From contig NZ_JACHDR010000001.1 in NCBI RefSeq assembly GCF_014201135.1, positions 62,001 to 126,000 of the forward strand: a stretch of DNA of 64,000 nt, given 5' to 3'. This stretch comes from Neomicrococcus aestuarii (GTDB lineage: Bacteria; Actinomycetota; Actinomycetes; Actinomycetales; Micrococcaceae). A model generated the notes under the pieces. It was not told where the DNA came from and searched no databases. It was given only the letters and a program-made list of their open reading frames with translations. A program made the translations under genes and the position numbers. Shown in pieces: positions 8,047-16,064 of this stretch (positions are counted from its first letter, which is position 1; every line of letters starts with the position of its first letter).

Positions 8047-8994
8047 TCACCACGTTGCCTCTTGGCACTCGTGGGAAGCCTCTTGCTCCACCTGAAGCGT
8101 GGCGTGCTCAATCCCGAACTCGTCGCGCAGCAGCGTGCGAGCCGCGGTGAGGATCGCCGGATGGTCCTGGGCGTTGTGGGCCACGATGTGTGCGGTGGCA
8201 ACGTTCATGCCGGACGTCAGTACCCAGACGTGGAGATCGTGGACGTCGGCGACGCCGGGAACCGTGCGCAGATCCGCGTAGACGCGATCCACGTCAAGAC
8301 CCGGGGGAGCGTGCTGACTCAGGATCGATAGCACTTGGCGGCCCAGCATGACGGCCCGAACCATCACGAAGAGCCCAATAGCAACGGCCACAATGGTGTC
8401 CCACCACGGGCTACCGGTCCACATGATGAGCAAGCCGGCGGCGATCACGCCCACAGAACCGGCCGTATCGGCCACCACCTCAAGGTAGGCGCCCTTGACG
8501 TTGATGCTTTCACTCGCGCCGCTGCGCAGTAAGAACATCACAATCACATTGATGACCAAGCCGATTGCACCCACGATGATCATGGGGCCAGTCTCGATGT
8601 GCGGATCTTCGCCGATACGCCCGATCGCCTCCACCATGATGTAGATCGAGACGCCCAACATAAGCAGTACCGCGAGGCCACTCGAGAAAATCTCGGCCCG
8701 GTAGGAGCCGAAAGTGCGGTGACCCGAACGATCGGAACGGGCGGCAATCTTGGTTGCGGCAAGCGCGGCGCCTAATGCCACGACGTCCGCGGCCATATGG
8801 CCGGCGTCAGAAAGTAGAGACAGGGATCCGGAGAGGAGCCCGAAAATCAGCTCCACCACAAAGAAGACTGCGATCAGCCCAAAGCTCACGGCAAGACGAC
8901 GGCGGTACTTACCTCCCGCGTGACCCGCGGCAACGCCGTGGTTGTGCCCACCGGAAGAATTTCCGCTACCGCCATGTGAATGTCCCGCGCCCAT
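8047..8994 (-). CDS. Cation diffusion facilitator (CzcD-type zinc/metal exporter)
   Basis: A 315-residue inner-membrane metal/proton antiporter. The N-terminus is rich in His and Gly (HSHGG, HNHG), followed by six predicted membrane helices. The metal site residues are visible in helix 2 (LLSDAGHMAADV, about 60-71) and helix 5 (EVVADTAGSVGV). The C-terminal cytoplasmic ferredoxin-like domain contains VHDLHVWVLTSG and HIVAHNAQDH. It is expected to expel Zn(II), perhaps Co(II) or Cd(II). It converges with the peroxidase gene and is transcribed alone. Confidence 0.93.
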   Translation of the reverse strand: MGAGHSHGGSGNSSGGHNHGVAAGHAGGKYRRRLAVSFGLIAVFFVVELIFGLLSGSLSLLSDAGHMAADVVALGAALAATKIAARSDRSGHRTFGSYRAEIFSSGLAVLLMLGVSIYIMVEAIGRIGEDPHIETGPMIIVGAIGLVINVIVMFLLRSGASESINVKGAYLEVVADTAGSVGVIAAGLLIMWTGSPWWDTIVAVAIGLFVMVRAVMLGRQVLSILSQHAPPGLDVDRVYADLRTVPGVADVHDLHVWVLTSGMNVATAHIVAHNAQDHPAILTAARTLLRDEFGIEHATLQVEQEASHECQEATW

Positions 8995-9174
8995 GCATCG
9001 AATCTAACACAACAAGCTCTGTTGCGGCTGAGAGTCGTTCGCGTTCGTGACTGGGGAATCCGGGGGAGATTGCTTGGGACTGCTGCGGACGGGAGGAAAT
9101 ACTCTGATGGCGAATCATCCTCAAGAAGCATGCCAATTGCTCGCCAAGGTCGATAAACTCTAGGGAGGACACCT

Positions 9175-10008
9175 ATGAAAGGGCTCACCATGGCGGGCGG
9201 AAACCCACTATTCAACTCGAAGACTTTCCAGAGTGACGCTAAGGGCACGGTCGGATTCGGTTCGGCCGCAGCACAGCAGACTGTTCAGCAGAACCAGTAC
9301 TCTGCACAGCAGCTTCAGGATATGTACAACCAGCCGTCGGCAGGACCGCTGCAGACCGGTCGCATGACCGTCAACGATGTTGTCGCTAAGACCATCATCT
9401 GCTTCGCACTGGTCATCGTCGGCGCAGCCGTTGGTTGGCAGTTGCCTGGCCTGATGTTGCCAGCAGCGATCATCGGTTTGGTGCTTGGCCTTGTCAACTC
9501 GTTCAAGCGTGAAGTCTCCCCAGTGCTCGTAGTTCTCTACGCGATCGCTGAAGGCGTCTTCTTGGGCGGCATCTCCGGAATGTTCGAGACCATGTACCCG
9601 GGCATCGTGGTGCAGGCAGTACTTGCAACGTTCTCTGTGTTCGCAGTGACCTTGGTGCTCTACCGCTCCGGTAAGTACCGCGCCACCCCACGCATGAACA
9701 AGATGTTCATGATCGCCATGCTTGGCTACTTGGTCTTCAGCCTCTTGAACTTCGTGCTCATGCTGACCGGCGCTGTTGATGGCATGTTCGGTCTGCGCTC
9801 CGGTTGGATCGGCTTGGCCGTTGGTGCTTTGGCCGTTCTCTTGGCCACCTACTCGCTGGTCTTGGACTTCACGCAGGTCCAGGAAGCAGTTGAGCACGGC
9901 GCTCCTGAAAAGTTCGCTTGGCGTTGCGCCTTCGGCCTGACGGTCACCATGGTGTGGCTGTACGTCGAAATCCTGCGCATCCTCGCGATCTTGCGCGGCG
10001 ACGACTAG
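9175..10008 (+). CDS. Bax inhibitor-1/YccA family membrane protein
   Basis: A 277-residue multispanning protein. A hydrophilic N-terminal tail (NPLFNSKTF, then a Gln-rich stretch) is followed by seven hydrophobic segments from about residue 70 onward. The tail and the LVLDFTQVQEAVEHGAPEKFAWRCAFGL C-terminal block match the actinobacterial YccA-like branch, in which an Asp pair is thought to sense protons. The ATG at 9175 has AGGGAGG eight bases upstream; a second ATG at 9190 is possible. Function in bacteria is poorly defined (possible Ca2+ leak). A hairpin terminator follows. Confidence 0.88.
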   Translation: MKGLTMAGGNPLFNSKTFQSDAKGTVGFGSAAAQQTVQQNQYSAQQLQDMYNQPSAGPLQTGRMTVNDVVAKTIICFALVIVGAAVGWQLPGLMLPAAIIGLVLGLVNSFKREVSPVLVVLYAIAEGVFLGGISGMFETMYPGIVVQAVLATFSVFAVTLVLYRSGKYRATPRMNKMFMIAMLGYLVFSLLNFVLMLTGAVDGMFGLRSGWIGLAVGALAVLLATYSLVLDFTQVQEAVEHGAPEKFAWRCAFGLTVTMVWLYVEILRILAILRGDD

Positions 10009-10034
10009 CAGTCGTTACTGCCTAGAGCTAAGAG

Positions 10035-10070
10035 GGGCTCGTCTTGTATCTCAGGATGCGGGACGAGCCC
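10035..10070 (+). terminator. Rho-independent terminator after BI-1 gene
   Basis: Arms GGGCTCGTC and GACGAGCCC enclose an 18-base loop and are followed by TTCT. It lies about 27 bases after the stop codon. Confidence 0.7.
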
Positions 10071-10134
10071 TTCTGCATAGGCACACAAACATTTGGTTAC
10101 CGCCAGCTATGGGGGCCGTTGAAAGGTGAACACC

Positions 10135-10569
10135 ATGAGCACAGTGAAATCCCTGAAGGACCTCGAGCCCGAGACGTCATTGTCCCGCTGGGCGCCGTTG
10201 GGCCTGGCGATCGTTGGCCTTTTGATCGGCGGCGTGGTGGTGGCCGTTCTTGATGGTCAGTACTGGCTCGCCAGTGGAGCGCTGGGCTCGGTGGAGCTTG
10301 ATCCGCTGACCGGAATCTATCTGGCCGCCGCAGTGCCGTTAGTGGCAGGCGCGCTGACCTACCTGAGCTTTCGCAAGGGCCCTCTCACGCTCCCGAAGGT
10401 TGCCTTCGTGATGGCGGCCCTGGTGACCATGACCGGCCTCCACGTTCTAGTCACGGCATCGCATTGGGTCTCGATCCTCAGCGTTCTGCTGCTGATCGTC
10501 GCCGTCGCAACCGCGCTGGTACTCACGCGTCCTACGGAAGCCGCGGCTGCGTCGTCGTCATTCGAGTAA
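10135..10569 (+). CDS. Small four-helix membrane protein, unknown function
   Basis: A 144-residue hydrophobic protein with about four membrane segments (residues 20-41, 62-77, 88-106, 112-130) and a short Ala/Ser-rich tail. The ATG at 10135 has GAAAGG eight bases upstream and is preferred to a GTG at 10126. No family is recognised. The last codons before FE-stop contain one copy of the GCGTCGTCGT motif, encoding AASSS, in a tail that looks free of constraint. Confidence 0.7.
   Translation: MSTVKSLKDLEPETSLSRWAPLGLAIVGLLIGGVVVAVLDGQYWLASGALGSVELDPLTGIYLAAAVPLVAGALTYLSFRKGPLTLPKVAFVMAALVTMTGLHVLVTASHWVSILSVLLLIVAVATALVLTRPTEAAAASSSFE
10549..10558 (+). repeat. GCGTCGTCGT motif copy 1
   Basis: Lies in the C-terminal codons of the four-helix membrane protein (read as Ala-Ser-Ser-Ser), preceded by GGCT and followed by CATTCG. 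Confidence 0.7.
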
Positions 10570-10671
10570 AAACGGCGCCATCCACGCTTCTCAGTAAGTG
10601 AGACGGGCGTCTTGCTGTGCGTACACCTGAACCCCTCAAGGCATACCGTTGATAGGGAGAGAAGGGTTGGG

Positions 10672-11592
10672 ATGAGCAGCTTTACGGCAAGCCCCGTTAT
10701 GGGCGAACAGTTCACCATTGAAAACGGTGGCGCCACCGCGACCATCAGCGCGCTCGCAGCCGCCCTGCGCATCTACCAGCGCGACGGCATCGACCTCGTA
10801 GAACCCTTCAGCGCCGACGAACTTCCGCCCTCAGGCTCCGGCATCCTCATGGCCCCGTGGGGCAACCGCGTGCGTGCCGGAAAATGGGTGCTCAACGGCA
10901 AAGAACAGCAGCTCGACATCACCGAGCCTTCCCGTGGCAACGCCTCCCATGGATTGCTGCGCAACAACGGCTACGCCCCGATTTCACACACAGAAACTTC
11001 GGTGACGCTGGCGGCGGAGATTTATCCACAGCACGGCTTCCCGTTCCGCATGCGGCACGCTGCTACTTATACGTTGGATGCGGATGGGCACTTGAGCGTC
11101 ACCCAGCAACTGACGAACTTGTCTTCCGAGAGTGCACCAGCCGCGCTGGGTGCCCACCCGTATCTTCGTCTGGGAGACATTACGACGGCGCAGCTCACCT
11201 TAACCGTCTCCGCTCGCCAAGCATTTATTGCGGATGAGAGCCTCATTCCAGTAGGGCTTGAGCTGGTGCGCGGGGATACAGATTTCCGTGGGGGATCGCT
11301 TCTGGCGGATGTTCGCGTGGATGTTGCGTTGACCTCCCTCGATGCAGCCGAAGATGGCAACTTCCACCACGTGCTGAGCGCTCCGGACGGTCGAAGCGTG
11401 GAGCTGTGGCAAGAACCGATCTTCCCGATCGCGCACGTCTTTGTCACCGAGCACTATCGGGACCGTCCGCTCGCCGTGGCGGTGGAACCGATGACCGCCC
11501 CCGCCGATGCTTTCAATTCGGGAACCAACCTTCATTGGCTCGAACCCGGTGAGTCCCTCACTGGCACGTGGGGAATTCGTTCCTCGCTCTAA
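10672..11592 (+). CDS. Aldose 1-epimerase family protein (mutarotase-like)
   Basis: A 306-residue beta-sandwich sugar epimerase. Recognisable segments are APWGNRVRAGKW (substrate-side Asn-Arg), NASHGLLRNN with a catalytic-type His, LGAHPYLRLG with the second conserved His, and VEPMTAPADAFNSG with the conserved Glu. It should interconvert alpha and beta anomers of hexoses or hexose phosphates in the cytoplasm. The ATG at 10672 follows a GAAGGG ribosome-binding site. It sits alone between a membrane protein and ilvA, so the context does not narrow the substrate. Confidence 0.88.
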   Translation: MSSFTASPVMGEQFTIENGGATATISALAAALRIYQRDGIDLVEPFSADELPPSGSGILMAPWGNRVRAGKWVLNGKEQQLDITEPSRGNASHGLLRNNGYAPISHTETSVTLAAEIYPQHGFPFRMRHAATYTLDADGHLSVTQQLTNLSSESAPAALGAHPYLRLGDITTAQLTLTVSARQAFIADESLIPVGLELVRGDTDFRGGSLLADVRVDVALTSLDAAEDGNFHHVLSAPDGRSVELWQEPIFPIAHVFVTEHYRDRPLAVAVEPMTAPADAFNSGTNLHWLEPGESLTGTWGIRSSL

Positions 11593-11646
11593 ACCTTTTT
11601 GTCCATCACTAACGATCACGTGTTCTGTTTCTAAAGGATCAACCCC

Positions 11647-12981
11647 ATGACGCAATCCACCACCCCAGCAACGTCGGCACCTGCGCAAGCTACGTCGTCG
11701 TCCTCTGAAAGCTCCCAGACCCGGAGCCTTCAGGAAATTTTGGACGGGCTGCCGGTGAAACTTGCCGATATTGAGGCTGCGGCCGAACTGCTCAAGGGTG
11801 TCATTGTGACCACCCCTCTGGAGCACTCGCGTGCGCTCTCTCGCCAGATTGGCGCCGAGGTGGAATTCAAGTGTGAGAACCTGCAGCGCGCGGGATCGTT
11901 CAAGGTGCGCGGCGCGTACGTGCGCATGGCGCGGTTGAGCGAAGAAGAAAAGAAGCGTGGCGTGGTGGCGGCATCTGCCGGTAACCACGCACAGGGCGTG
12001 GCGCAGGCTGCCAGCCGACTCGGCATCAAGGCCCGCATCTACATGCCTCTTGGCGTTGCGCTGCCGAAGCTTTCCGCAACGCGCGATCACGGCGCCGAAG
12101 TGGTTCTGCACGGAAACAACGTGGATGAATCCCTGGCCGAGGCTCAGCGCTTTGCCGATGCAACGGGCGCCGTTTTTGTGCACCCGTTCGACCACGAAGA
12201 CATCATCGCGGGTCAGGGCACCATTGGTCTTGAACTGCTGGAGCAGTACCCGGAAGTGGACACCGTGCTCATGGGTGTGGGCGGCGGCGGACTCCTGGCT
12301 GGCGTGGCCGTGGCCATCAAGTCCAAAGCGGCTCAGCTCGGCCGCGATATTCGCGTGATTGGTGTGCAAGCAGAAAACGCCGCGGCCTACCCTCCATCAC
12401 TGGCCGCCGATGCGCTGGTGCCCTTGGAGAAGGTCTCGACGATCGCCGACGGCATCGCGGTGGGACGTCCTGGACAGCTGCCGTTCCAGATCATCCGCGA
12501 ACTCGTCGATGATGTGGTGACAGTGTCTGAGGACGCGTTGGCTCGCGCCTTGGTGTTCTTGCTGGAGCGCTCCAAGCTCGTGGTGGAGCCAGCCGGCGCC
12601 GTAGGTGTGGCTGCCGTGCAGGAAGGCCTGCTCGCCGAAATGGGCCTGAACCCCAAGAACGTGGCTGTGGTGCTCTCCGGCGGAAACGTGGATCCACTCT
12701 TGATGCTCAAGGTCATCCAGCACGGTTTGCAGGCAGCCGGCCGATTCTTGACGGTGCACATCATGCTCGAGGACCGACCGGGCGAGCTCGCTACGATCTC
12801 CCGCATCATCTCCGAAAACGACGCCAACGTCACGCGTGTGGACCACACTCGCGTGGGCGGTTCCTTGGCTATGGGCGATGTTGCCATCACGATCGACATG
12901 GAAACCAAGGGTCGCGAACACTCCGAGCTCGTCCTGCAAGCGCTGCGCGCCGAGGGCTTCCAGCCGCAAGTGCGGCAATAA
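11647..12981 (+). CDS. ilvA: Threonine ammonia-lyase with C-terminal ACT domain
   Basis: A 444-residue PLP enzyme making 2-oxobutanoate and ammonia from threonine, the entry step to isoleucine. The PLP lysine is K86 in GSFKVRGA; SAGNHAQGVA (about 110-119) and VGGGGLLAG bind the cofactor phosphate. Residues about 365-440 form a single ACT-like domain (VHIMLEDRPGELATISRIISEN), the layout of the shorter single-ACT enzymes rather than the double-ACT E. coli IlvA. The first 27 residues are a Ser/Thr-rich tail lacking in many homologues. AAAGGA precedes the ATG. Confidence 0.9.
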   Translation: MTQSTTPATSAPAQATSSSSESSQTRSLQEILDGLPVKLADIEAAAELLKGVIVTTPLEHSRALSRQIGAEVEFKCENLQRAGSFKVRGAYVRMARLSEEEKKRGVVAASAGNHAQGVAQAASRLGIKARIYMPLGVALPKLSATRDHGAEVVLHGNNVDESLAEAQRFADATGAVFVHPFDHEDIIAGQGTIGLELLEQYPEVDTVLMGVGGGGLLAGVAVAIKSKAAQLGRDIRVIGVQAENAAAYPPSLAADALVPLEKVSTIADGIAVGRPGQLPFQIIRELVDDVVTVSEDALARALVFLLERSKLVVEPAGAVGVAAVQEGLLAEMGLNPKNVAVVLSGGNVDPLLMLKVIQHGLQAAGRFLTVHIMLEDRPGELATISRIISENDANVTRVDHTRVGGSLAMGDVAITIDMETKGREHSELVLQALRAEGFQPQVRQ

Positions 12982-13004
12982 GGTTCCCTTGAACTTGTAA
13001 AGCA

Positions 13005-13050
13005 AAAGGCCGGGTTCCCTTCACACGATGGTGTGGGAACCCGGCCTTTA
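13005..13050. terminator. Bidirectional terminator between ilvA and greA
   Basis: A long perfect stem, AAAGGCCGGGTTCCC with GGGAACCCGGCCTTT, plus an inner CACAC/GTGTG stem. A- and T-runs flank both sides, suiting the two convergent genes. Confidence 0.9.
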
Positions 13051-13097
13051 CTGTTTCTCAGTACTTTGACGTACCGGGAATCAGCTAAGAATTGCTA

Positions 13098-13595
13098 TTA
13101 GCCCTGGTAAGGCTTTGCGGAGATGATCTCCACGGCGATGTCCTTGCCGTTCGGCGCGGTGTAGGACAGCGAATCGCCGACCTTCTTGCCGTGGACAGCG
13201 GAGCCGATAGGGGACTTCTCAGAGAAGACCTCAAGATCAGAGCCTTCGCTGACGATCTCGCGGCTGCCGAAGAGGAACGTAGTCTCGCGGCCGGCAATCT
13301 TGGCAACAACCAACATGCCTGGCTCAACCACTCCGTCATCAGCTGGAGCTTCGCCAACGTGGGCGTTCTCAAGAAGCTGCTTCAACTGGATGATGCGGCC
13401 CTCGTTCTTGCCCTGCTCTTCGCGGGCAGCGTGGTAGCCACCGTTTTCCTTGAGGTCACCCTCGGAACGAGCCTGTTCAATACGGTCCACGATCTCCTGG
13501 CGTACCGGGCCCTGCAATTGCTCGAGCTCAGCGGACAGCCGGTCAAAAGCCTCTTGCGTCAGCCAGACGACTGGTTCATTCTGCGTAGTGGACAA
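13098..13595 (-). CDS. greA: Transcription elongation factor GreA
   Basis: A 165-residue factor that rescues backtracked RNA polymerase by promoting transcript cleavage. The N-terminal coiled coil contains LTQEAFDRLSAELEQL and the tip LKENGGYHAAREEQGKNEGRI (acidic D/E at the tip), and the C-terminal FKBP-like part contains GSREIVSEGSDLEVFSEKSPIG. The TTG at 13595 is chosen because AAGGAG lies seven bases upstream and the protein then has normal length; frames reaching 13694 would add a foreign tail. Gene order greA-DUF4307-mca is the same as in mycobacteria. Its leader is structured. Confidence 0.92.
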   Translation of the reverse strand: MSTTQNEPVVWLTQEAFDRLSAELEQLQGPVRQEIVDRIEQARSEGDLKENGGYHAAREEQGKNEGRIIQLKQLLENAHVGEAPADDGVVEPGMLVVAKIAGRETTFLFGSREIVSEGSDLEVFSEKSPIGSAVHGKKVGDSLSYTAPNGKDIAVEIISAKPYQG

Positions 13596-13920
13596 CTGGT
13601 TCTCCTTGGGGTTGGTCCGAGCGGAGAAACGCCCGGCATGTGAGCACCATCGGTGCTTCAAGTTTTGAGGTACTGCATATTCCCGATGATGCAAGCAAAG
13701 ACCCCGTCAGCTAGACCTTGTTCCGGGCTCAAAAGATGGCCGGTTCAAAGCCGCGCTTAGACGGGGCGCAACTCACGTAATCACACAATTCTAGCGAAAG
13801 TTGCTTCAGATACATAGTTAGGAAGTGATATTCGTCAATATCGTGGCGCAAATGATGCCCTGTACAGGTGGCTTCATGGCGCCCTTAACAGGGCGAAAAA
13901 TAACGCTCGTAGAGAACAGG
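13596..13920 (-). promoter_or_regulatory. greA upstream region with a closed RNA-like fold
   Basis: No gene is seen in these 325 bases. On the greA transcript, CCCCGTC (13760-13766 complement) can pair with GACGGGG (13702-13708 complement), a 7-bp stem closing 51 bases that hold further GGC/GCC pairings. A second hairpin (AGCACC-GAT-GGTGCT) lies near 13641-13655. The 3' half (13800-13920), A+T-richer, may hold promoters and the tail of the DUF4307 transcript. A tRNA was considered and rejected. Confidence 0.45.
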
Positions 13921-14424
13921 TTATTTCTCGAGAACCCAGCATCGGGAGACGCCGCCGGAGACACCTTGGTAGTTGGTGCGCACCTGGGAAATCGCACGTT
14001 CCGTGACCTGATCACCGTTACGTGCACCTGGGACGATCGCATCGGCGCCGGGCTGCGGCGTCGTCGTACTAGAAGAACTGGACTCCCCGGGACCGAAAGT
14101 GACCAATTTCCAGCCCGCCACGGCCTTTCCTTCGCTCAGAACCTGAGCCGCACACTCCACGGTGTCCTCCACATTGCGGGTCACATCGAAAGTGACCGTC
14201 ACGAGCTGGGGGGACTGGATATCGAACGCCACGTCTTTTGACGTAAAACGCTCAGTGCCGGCAATCGTCATCCACAGCGTCGCAAGAACGGCAAGCAACA
14301 ATCCGGCAACGACCAACGTGGACTTGAGGCGCCGTGACATCGGCTGCTTCGGCGTACCATAACGATTGGTTAGGCTAGAGTCTTGTGCCCCATGCGCGTC
14401 TGGAGTGTGGGTCTGGGGATTCAT
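13921..14424 (-). CDS. DUF4307 single-pass membrane protein
   Basis: A 167-residue protein with a cytoplasmic N-terminus (TNRYGTPKQPMSRR), one membrane helix (TLVVAGLLLAVLATLWMTIAG, about residues 35-55) and an exported domain with two Cys (DTVECAAQVL and SRCWVLEK), possibly disulfide-linked. This matches the DUF4307 family that lies next to mca in many actinobacteria. Function is unknown. A Ser/Thr/Pro-rich insertion holds a copy of the GCGTCGTCGT motif. The ATG at 14424 lies only 30 bases from the divergent mca start. Confidence 0.8.
   Translation of the reverse strand: MNPQTHTPDAHGAQDSSLTNRYGTPKQPMSRRLKSTLVVAGLLLAVLATLWMTIAGTERFTSKDVAFDIQSPQLVTVTFDVTRNVEDTVECAAQVLSEGKAVAGWKLVTFGPGESSSSSTTTPQPGADAIVPGARNGDQVTERAISQVRTNYQGVSGGVSRCWVLEK
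14058..14067 (+). repeat. GCGTCGTCGT motif copy 2
   Basis: In the Ser/Thr-rich loop of the DUF4307 gene, on the non-coding strand; it is read as Thr-Thr-Thr-Pro. Followed by ACTAGAAG. Confidence 0.65.
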
Positions 14425-14454
14425 CCCTACTACTCTACTCAAGGAGAGCACTTC

Positions 14455-15369
14455 GTGGATCAATCAGCTGTGACTGCATTACCTGATTCAACCGGTTTCC
14501 GGCTGATGGCAGTACACGCGCACCCGGATGACGAATCGTCGAAGGGTGCCGCAACGAGCGCCGCCTACGTCGAGGCCGGCGCCGAGGTTCTGGTTGTCAC
14601 CTGCACGGGTGGAGAACGCGGCGACATCCTCAACAAGGACGCCGACGAACTCGCTCACGCGCACCGCGATCTTGCCGGCCTGCGCCACCAAGAAATGGCA
14701 ACCGCCGCTTCCAAAATTGGCATCAAACAGACCTGGTTGGGTTACGTGGATTCCGGACTGCCCGAAGGTGACCCGCTCCCGCCACTGCCGTTTGGCGCTT
14801 TCGCCACCATTCCCGTGGAGATCGCCGCCGTGCCGTTGGTGCGCATCATCCGCGAATTCCGCCCACACGTCATCACCACGTACAACGAGTTCGGCGGTTA
14901 CCCACACCCGGACCACATTCACACCCACGTCATCTCCGTGTTTGCGCTCAAAGCCGCCGCGGACCCCGAGTACCACCCGGAACTCGGCGAAGTCTGGCAA
15001 GTGCCGAAGTTCTACTACGACAACTCCATGAACCTGGAGAAGTTCACAACGCTGCACGAGGCGATGGTGGAGCGCGGTCTCGAGTCTCCTTACACGTGGC
15101 GCCTCGAGCAGGCCGAAGGCGAAGAGGACAGCTGGATTGTTCGTGCTCAGCGGCACAAGAACACCACGCGCCTGCACACCAGCCACTACTTCGGCGCCCG
15201 CGACGAGGCCTTGCTGTCCCACCACACCCAGATCGATCCGCAAGGCTTCTTCTTCGCGATCCCGCGCGATCTCGAAAAAGAGATCTACCCGTACGAGGAC
15301 TTCACGCTGATCGAATCCACGATAGAAACCGAACTTCCCGAGACCGACCTTTTCGCGGGTCTTCGCTAG
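14455..15369 (+). CDS. mca: Mycothiol S-conjugate amidase
   Basis: A 304-residue LmbE/PIG-L-type zinc hydrolase. It cuts mycothiol conjugates of electrophiles and drugs to a mercapturic acid and GlcN-inositol. Zinc ligands are visible in VHAHPDDESSKG (about residues 20-31) and GGYPHPDHIHTH (about 144-155). Length and the C-terminal FFFAIPRDLEKEIYPYEDF fit Mca rather than MshB. The GTG at 14455 has AAGGAGA seven bases upstream; an ATG at 14392 would overlap the divergent gene. It shows that the host makes mycothiol. Confidence 0.92.
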   Translation: MDQSAVTALPDSTGFRLMAVHAHPDDESSKGAATSAAYVEAGAEVLVVTCTGGERGDILNKDADELAHAHRDLAGLRHQEMATAASKIGIKQTWLGYVDSGLPEGDPLPPLPFGAFATIPVEIAAVPLVRIIREFRPHVITTYNEFGGYPHPDHIHTHVISVFALKAAADPEYHPELGEVWQVPKFYYDNSMNLEKFTTLHEAMVERGLESPYTWRLEQAEGEEDSWIVRAQRHKNTTRLHTSHYFGARDEALLSHHTQIDPQGFFFAIPRDLEKEIYPYEDFTLIESTIETELPETDLFAGLR

Positions 15370-15427
15370 GCCTTCGATAGACTTAAGGTTCCTGCCCGCG
15401 AGCGGGTCAACTCTAGAAAGCTGAACT

Positions 15428-15814
15428 GTGAACTTCCTCGTCAACTTGTACGCAAGCTCCGCCTACCCATCGGCCCCGTCCGAGGACGCCGCGCGTGAGA
15501 TCGGCCCCGGCTTCCTGGGCTTCATCTTCACCGCCTTCTTGGTGGTGTGCGTGATCTTCTTGATCAAGGACATGACCCGCCGCATCCGTCGCGTGCGGTA
15601 CGAAGCCGAAGCCACCACGCGTCAGCGCGAGTTGGTGGAGCGCGGCGAGCGTGAGCGCGCCGAATCCGGCTTGTACGACGGTGTTGATTCGCGTCCCGCT
15701 GCCGGCTCCGGTCAGGCGCGTCCCGGCACTGCGGACCCTGTGGCTGATGGCGCGGACGATTCTGCCGAAGGCCCTGAGGGCACGGACAGCAAGAACAACA
15801 ACCTCTGGGGCTAA
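15428..15814 (+). CDS. Conserved small single-pass membrane protein downstream of mca
   Basis: A 128-residue protein with one membrane helix (LGFIFTAFLVVCVIFLI, about residues 29-46), a basic juxtamembrane stretch (KDMTRRIRRVRYEAEATTRQ) and a disordered acidic tail. In mycobacteria the gene after mca encodes a comparable small membrane protein (Rv1083), so this is probably its counterpart. The GTG at 15428 follows GAAAG. Function is unknown. Confidence 0.72.
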   Translation: MNFLVNLYASSAYPSAPSEDAAREIGPGFLGFIFTAFLVVCVIFLIKDMTRRIRRVRYEAEATTRQRELVERGERERAESGLYDGVDSRPAAGSGQARPGTADPVADGADDSAEGPEGTDSKNNNLWG

Positions 15815-16064
15815 CGCCTCTCGTGGCTTGCAAGCCCTGAATGATGACCTCGCACCTCTCGGTGCGGGGCCATTCTCGTCTCTCTTGACTCTGACACCCT
15901 AGAAGTGAGGTCATTTCTCTACAACCCTCCCTATGTGAGGTCATCTCTCTACAACTTTTTTCGATTTTCTTGTAGTGAAGTGTTCTCACATGGAGGGCTC
16001 TGTGGGGCGAAGTAGGCTGAAAGCCGGCGTGAGGAGTACAGAAAGCCGGTGTGAGGAGTATTAG
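15815..16064. repeat. Intergenic region with two sets of direct repeats
   Basis: A terminator-like hairpin (CGCACC/GGTGCG near 15850-15867) is followed by a near-identical 21-base pair of direct repeats, GTGAGGTCAT-T/C-TCTCTACAAC, at 15905-15925 and 15935-15955. A second tandem pair, GAAAGCCGG-C/T-GTGAGGAGTA, occupies 16019-16060 and abuts the next start codon. The repeated GTGAGG core suggests binding sites for a regulator or a small repeated extragenic element. Confidence 0.6.

Noticed and set aside
11024-11032. DnaA box TTATCCACA in the epimerase gene
   Set aside because: A single site within coding sequence and no A+T-rich context.
11200-12369. 389-codon minus-strand frame opposite ilvA and the epimerase
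   Set aside because: His/Arg-rich composition typical of an antisense shadow of G+C-rich coding DNA.
13702-13766. Possible tRNA gene (7-bp closing stem and a GGTTCAAAG-like loop)
   Set aside because: The span is 65 bases, the T-arm does not pair properly and does not adjoin the closing stem, and no anticodon arm can be drawn.
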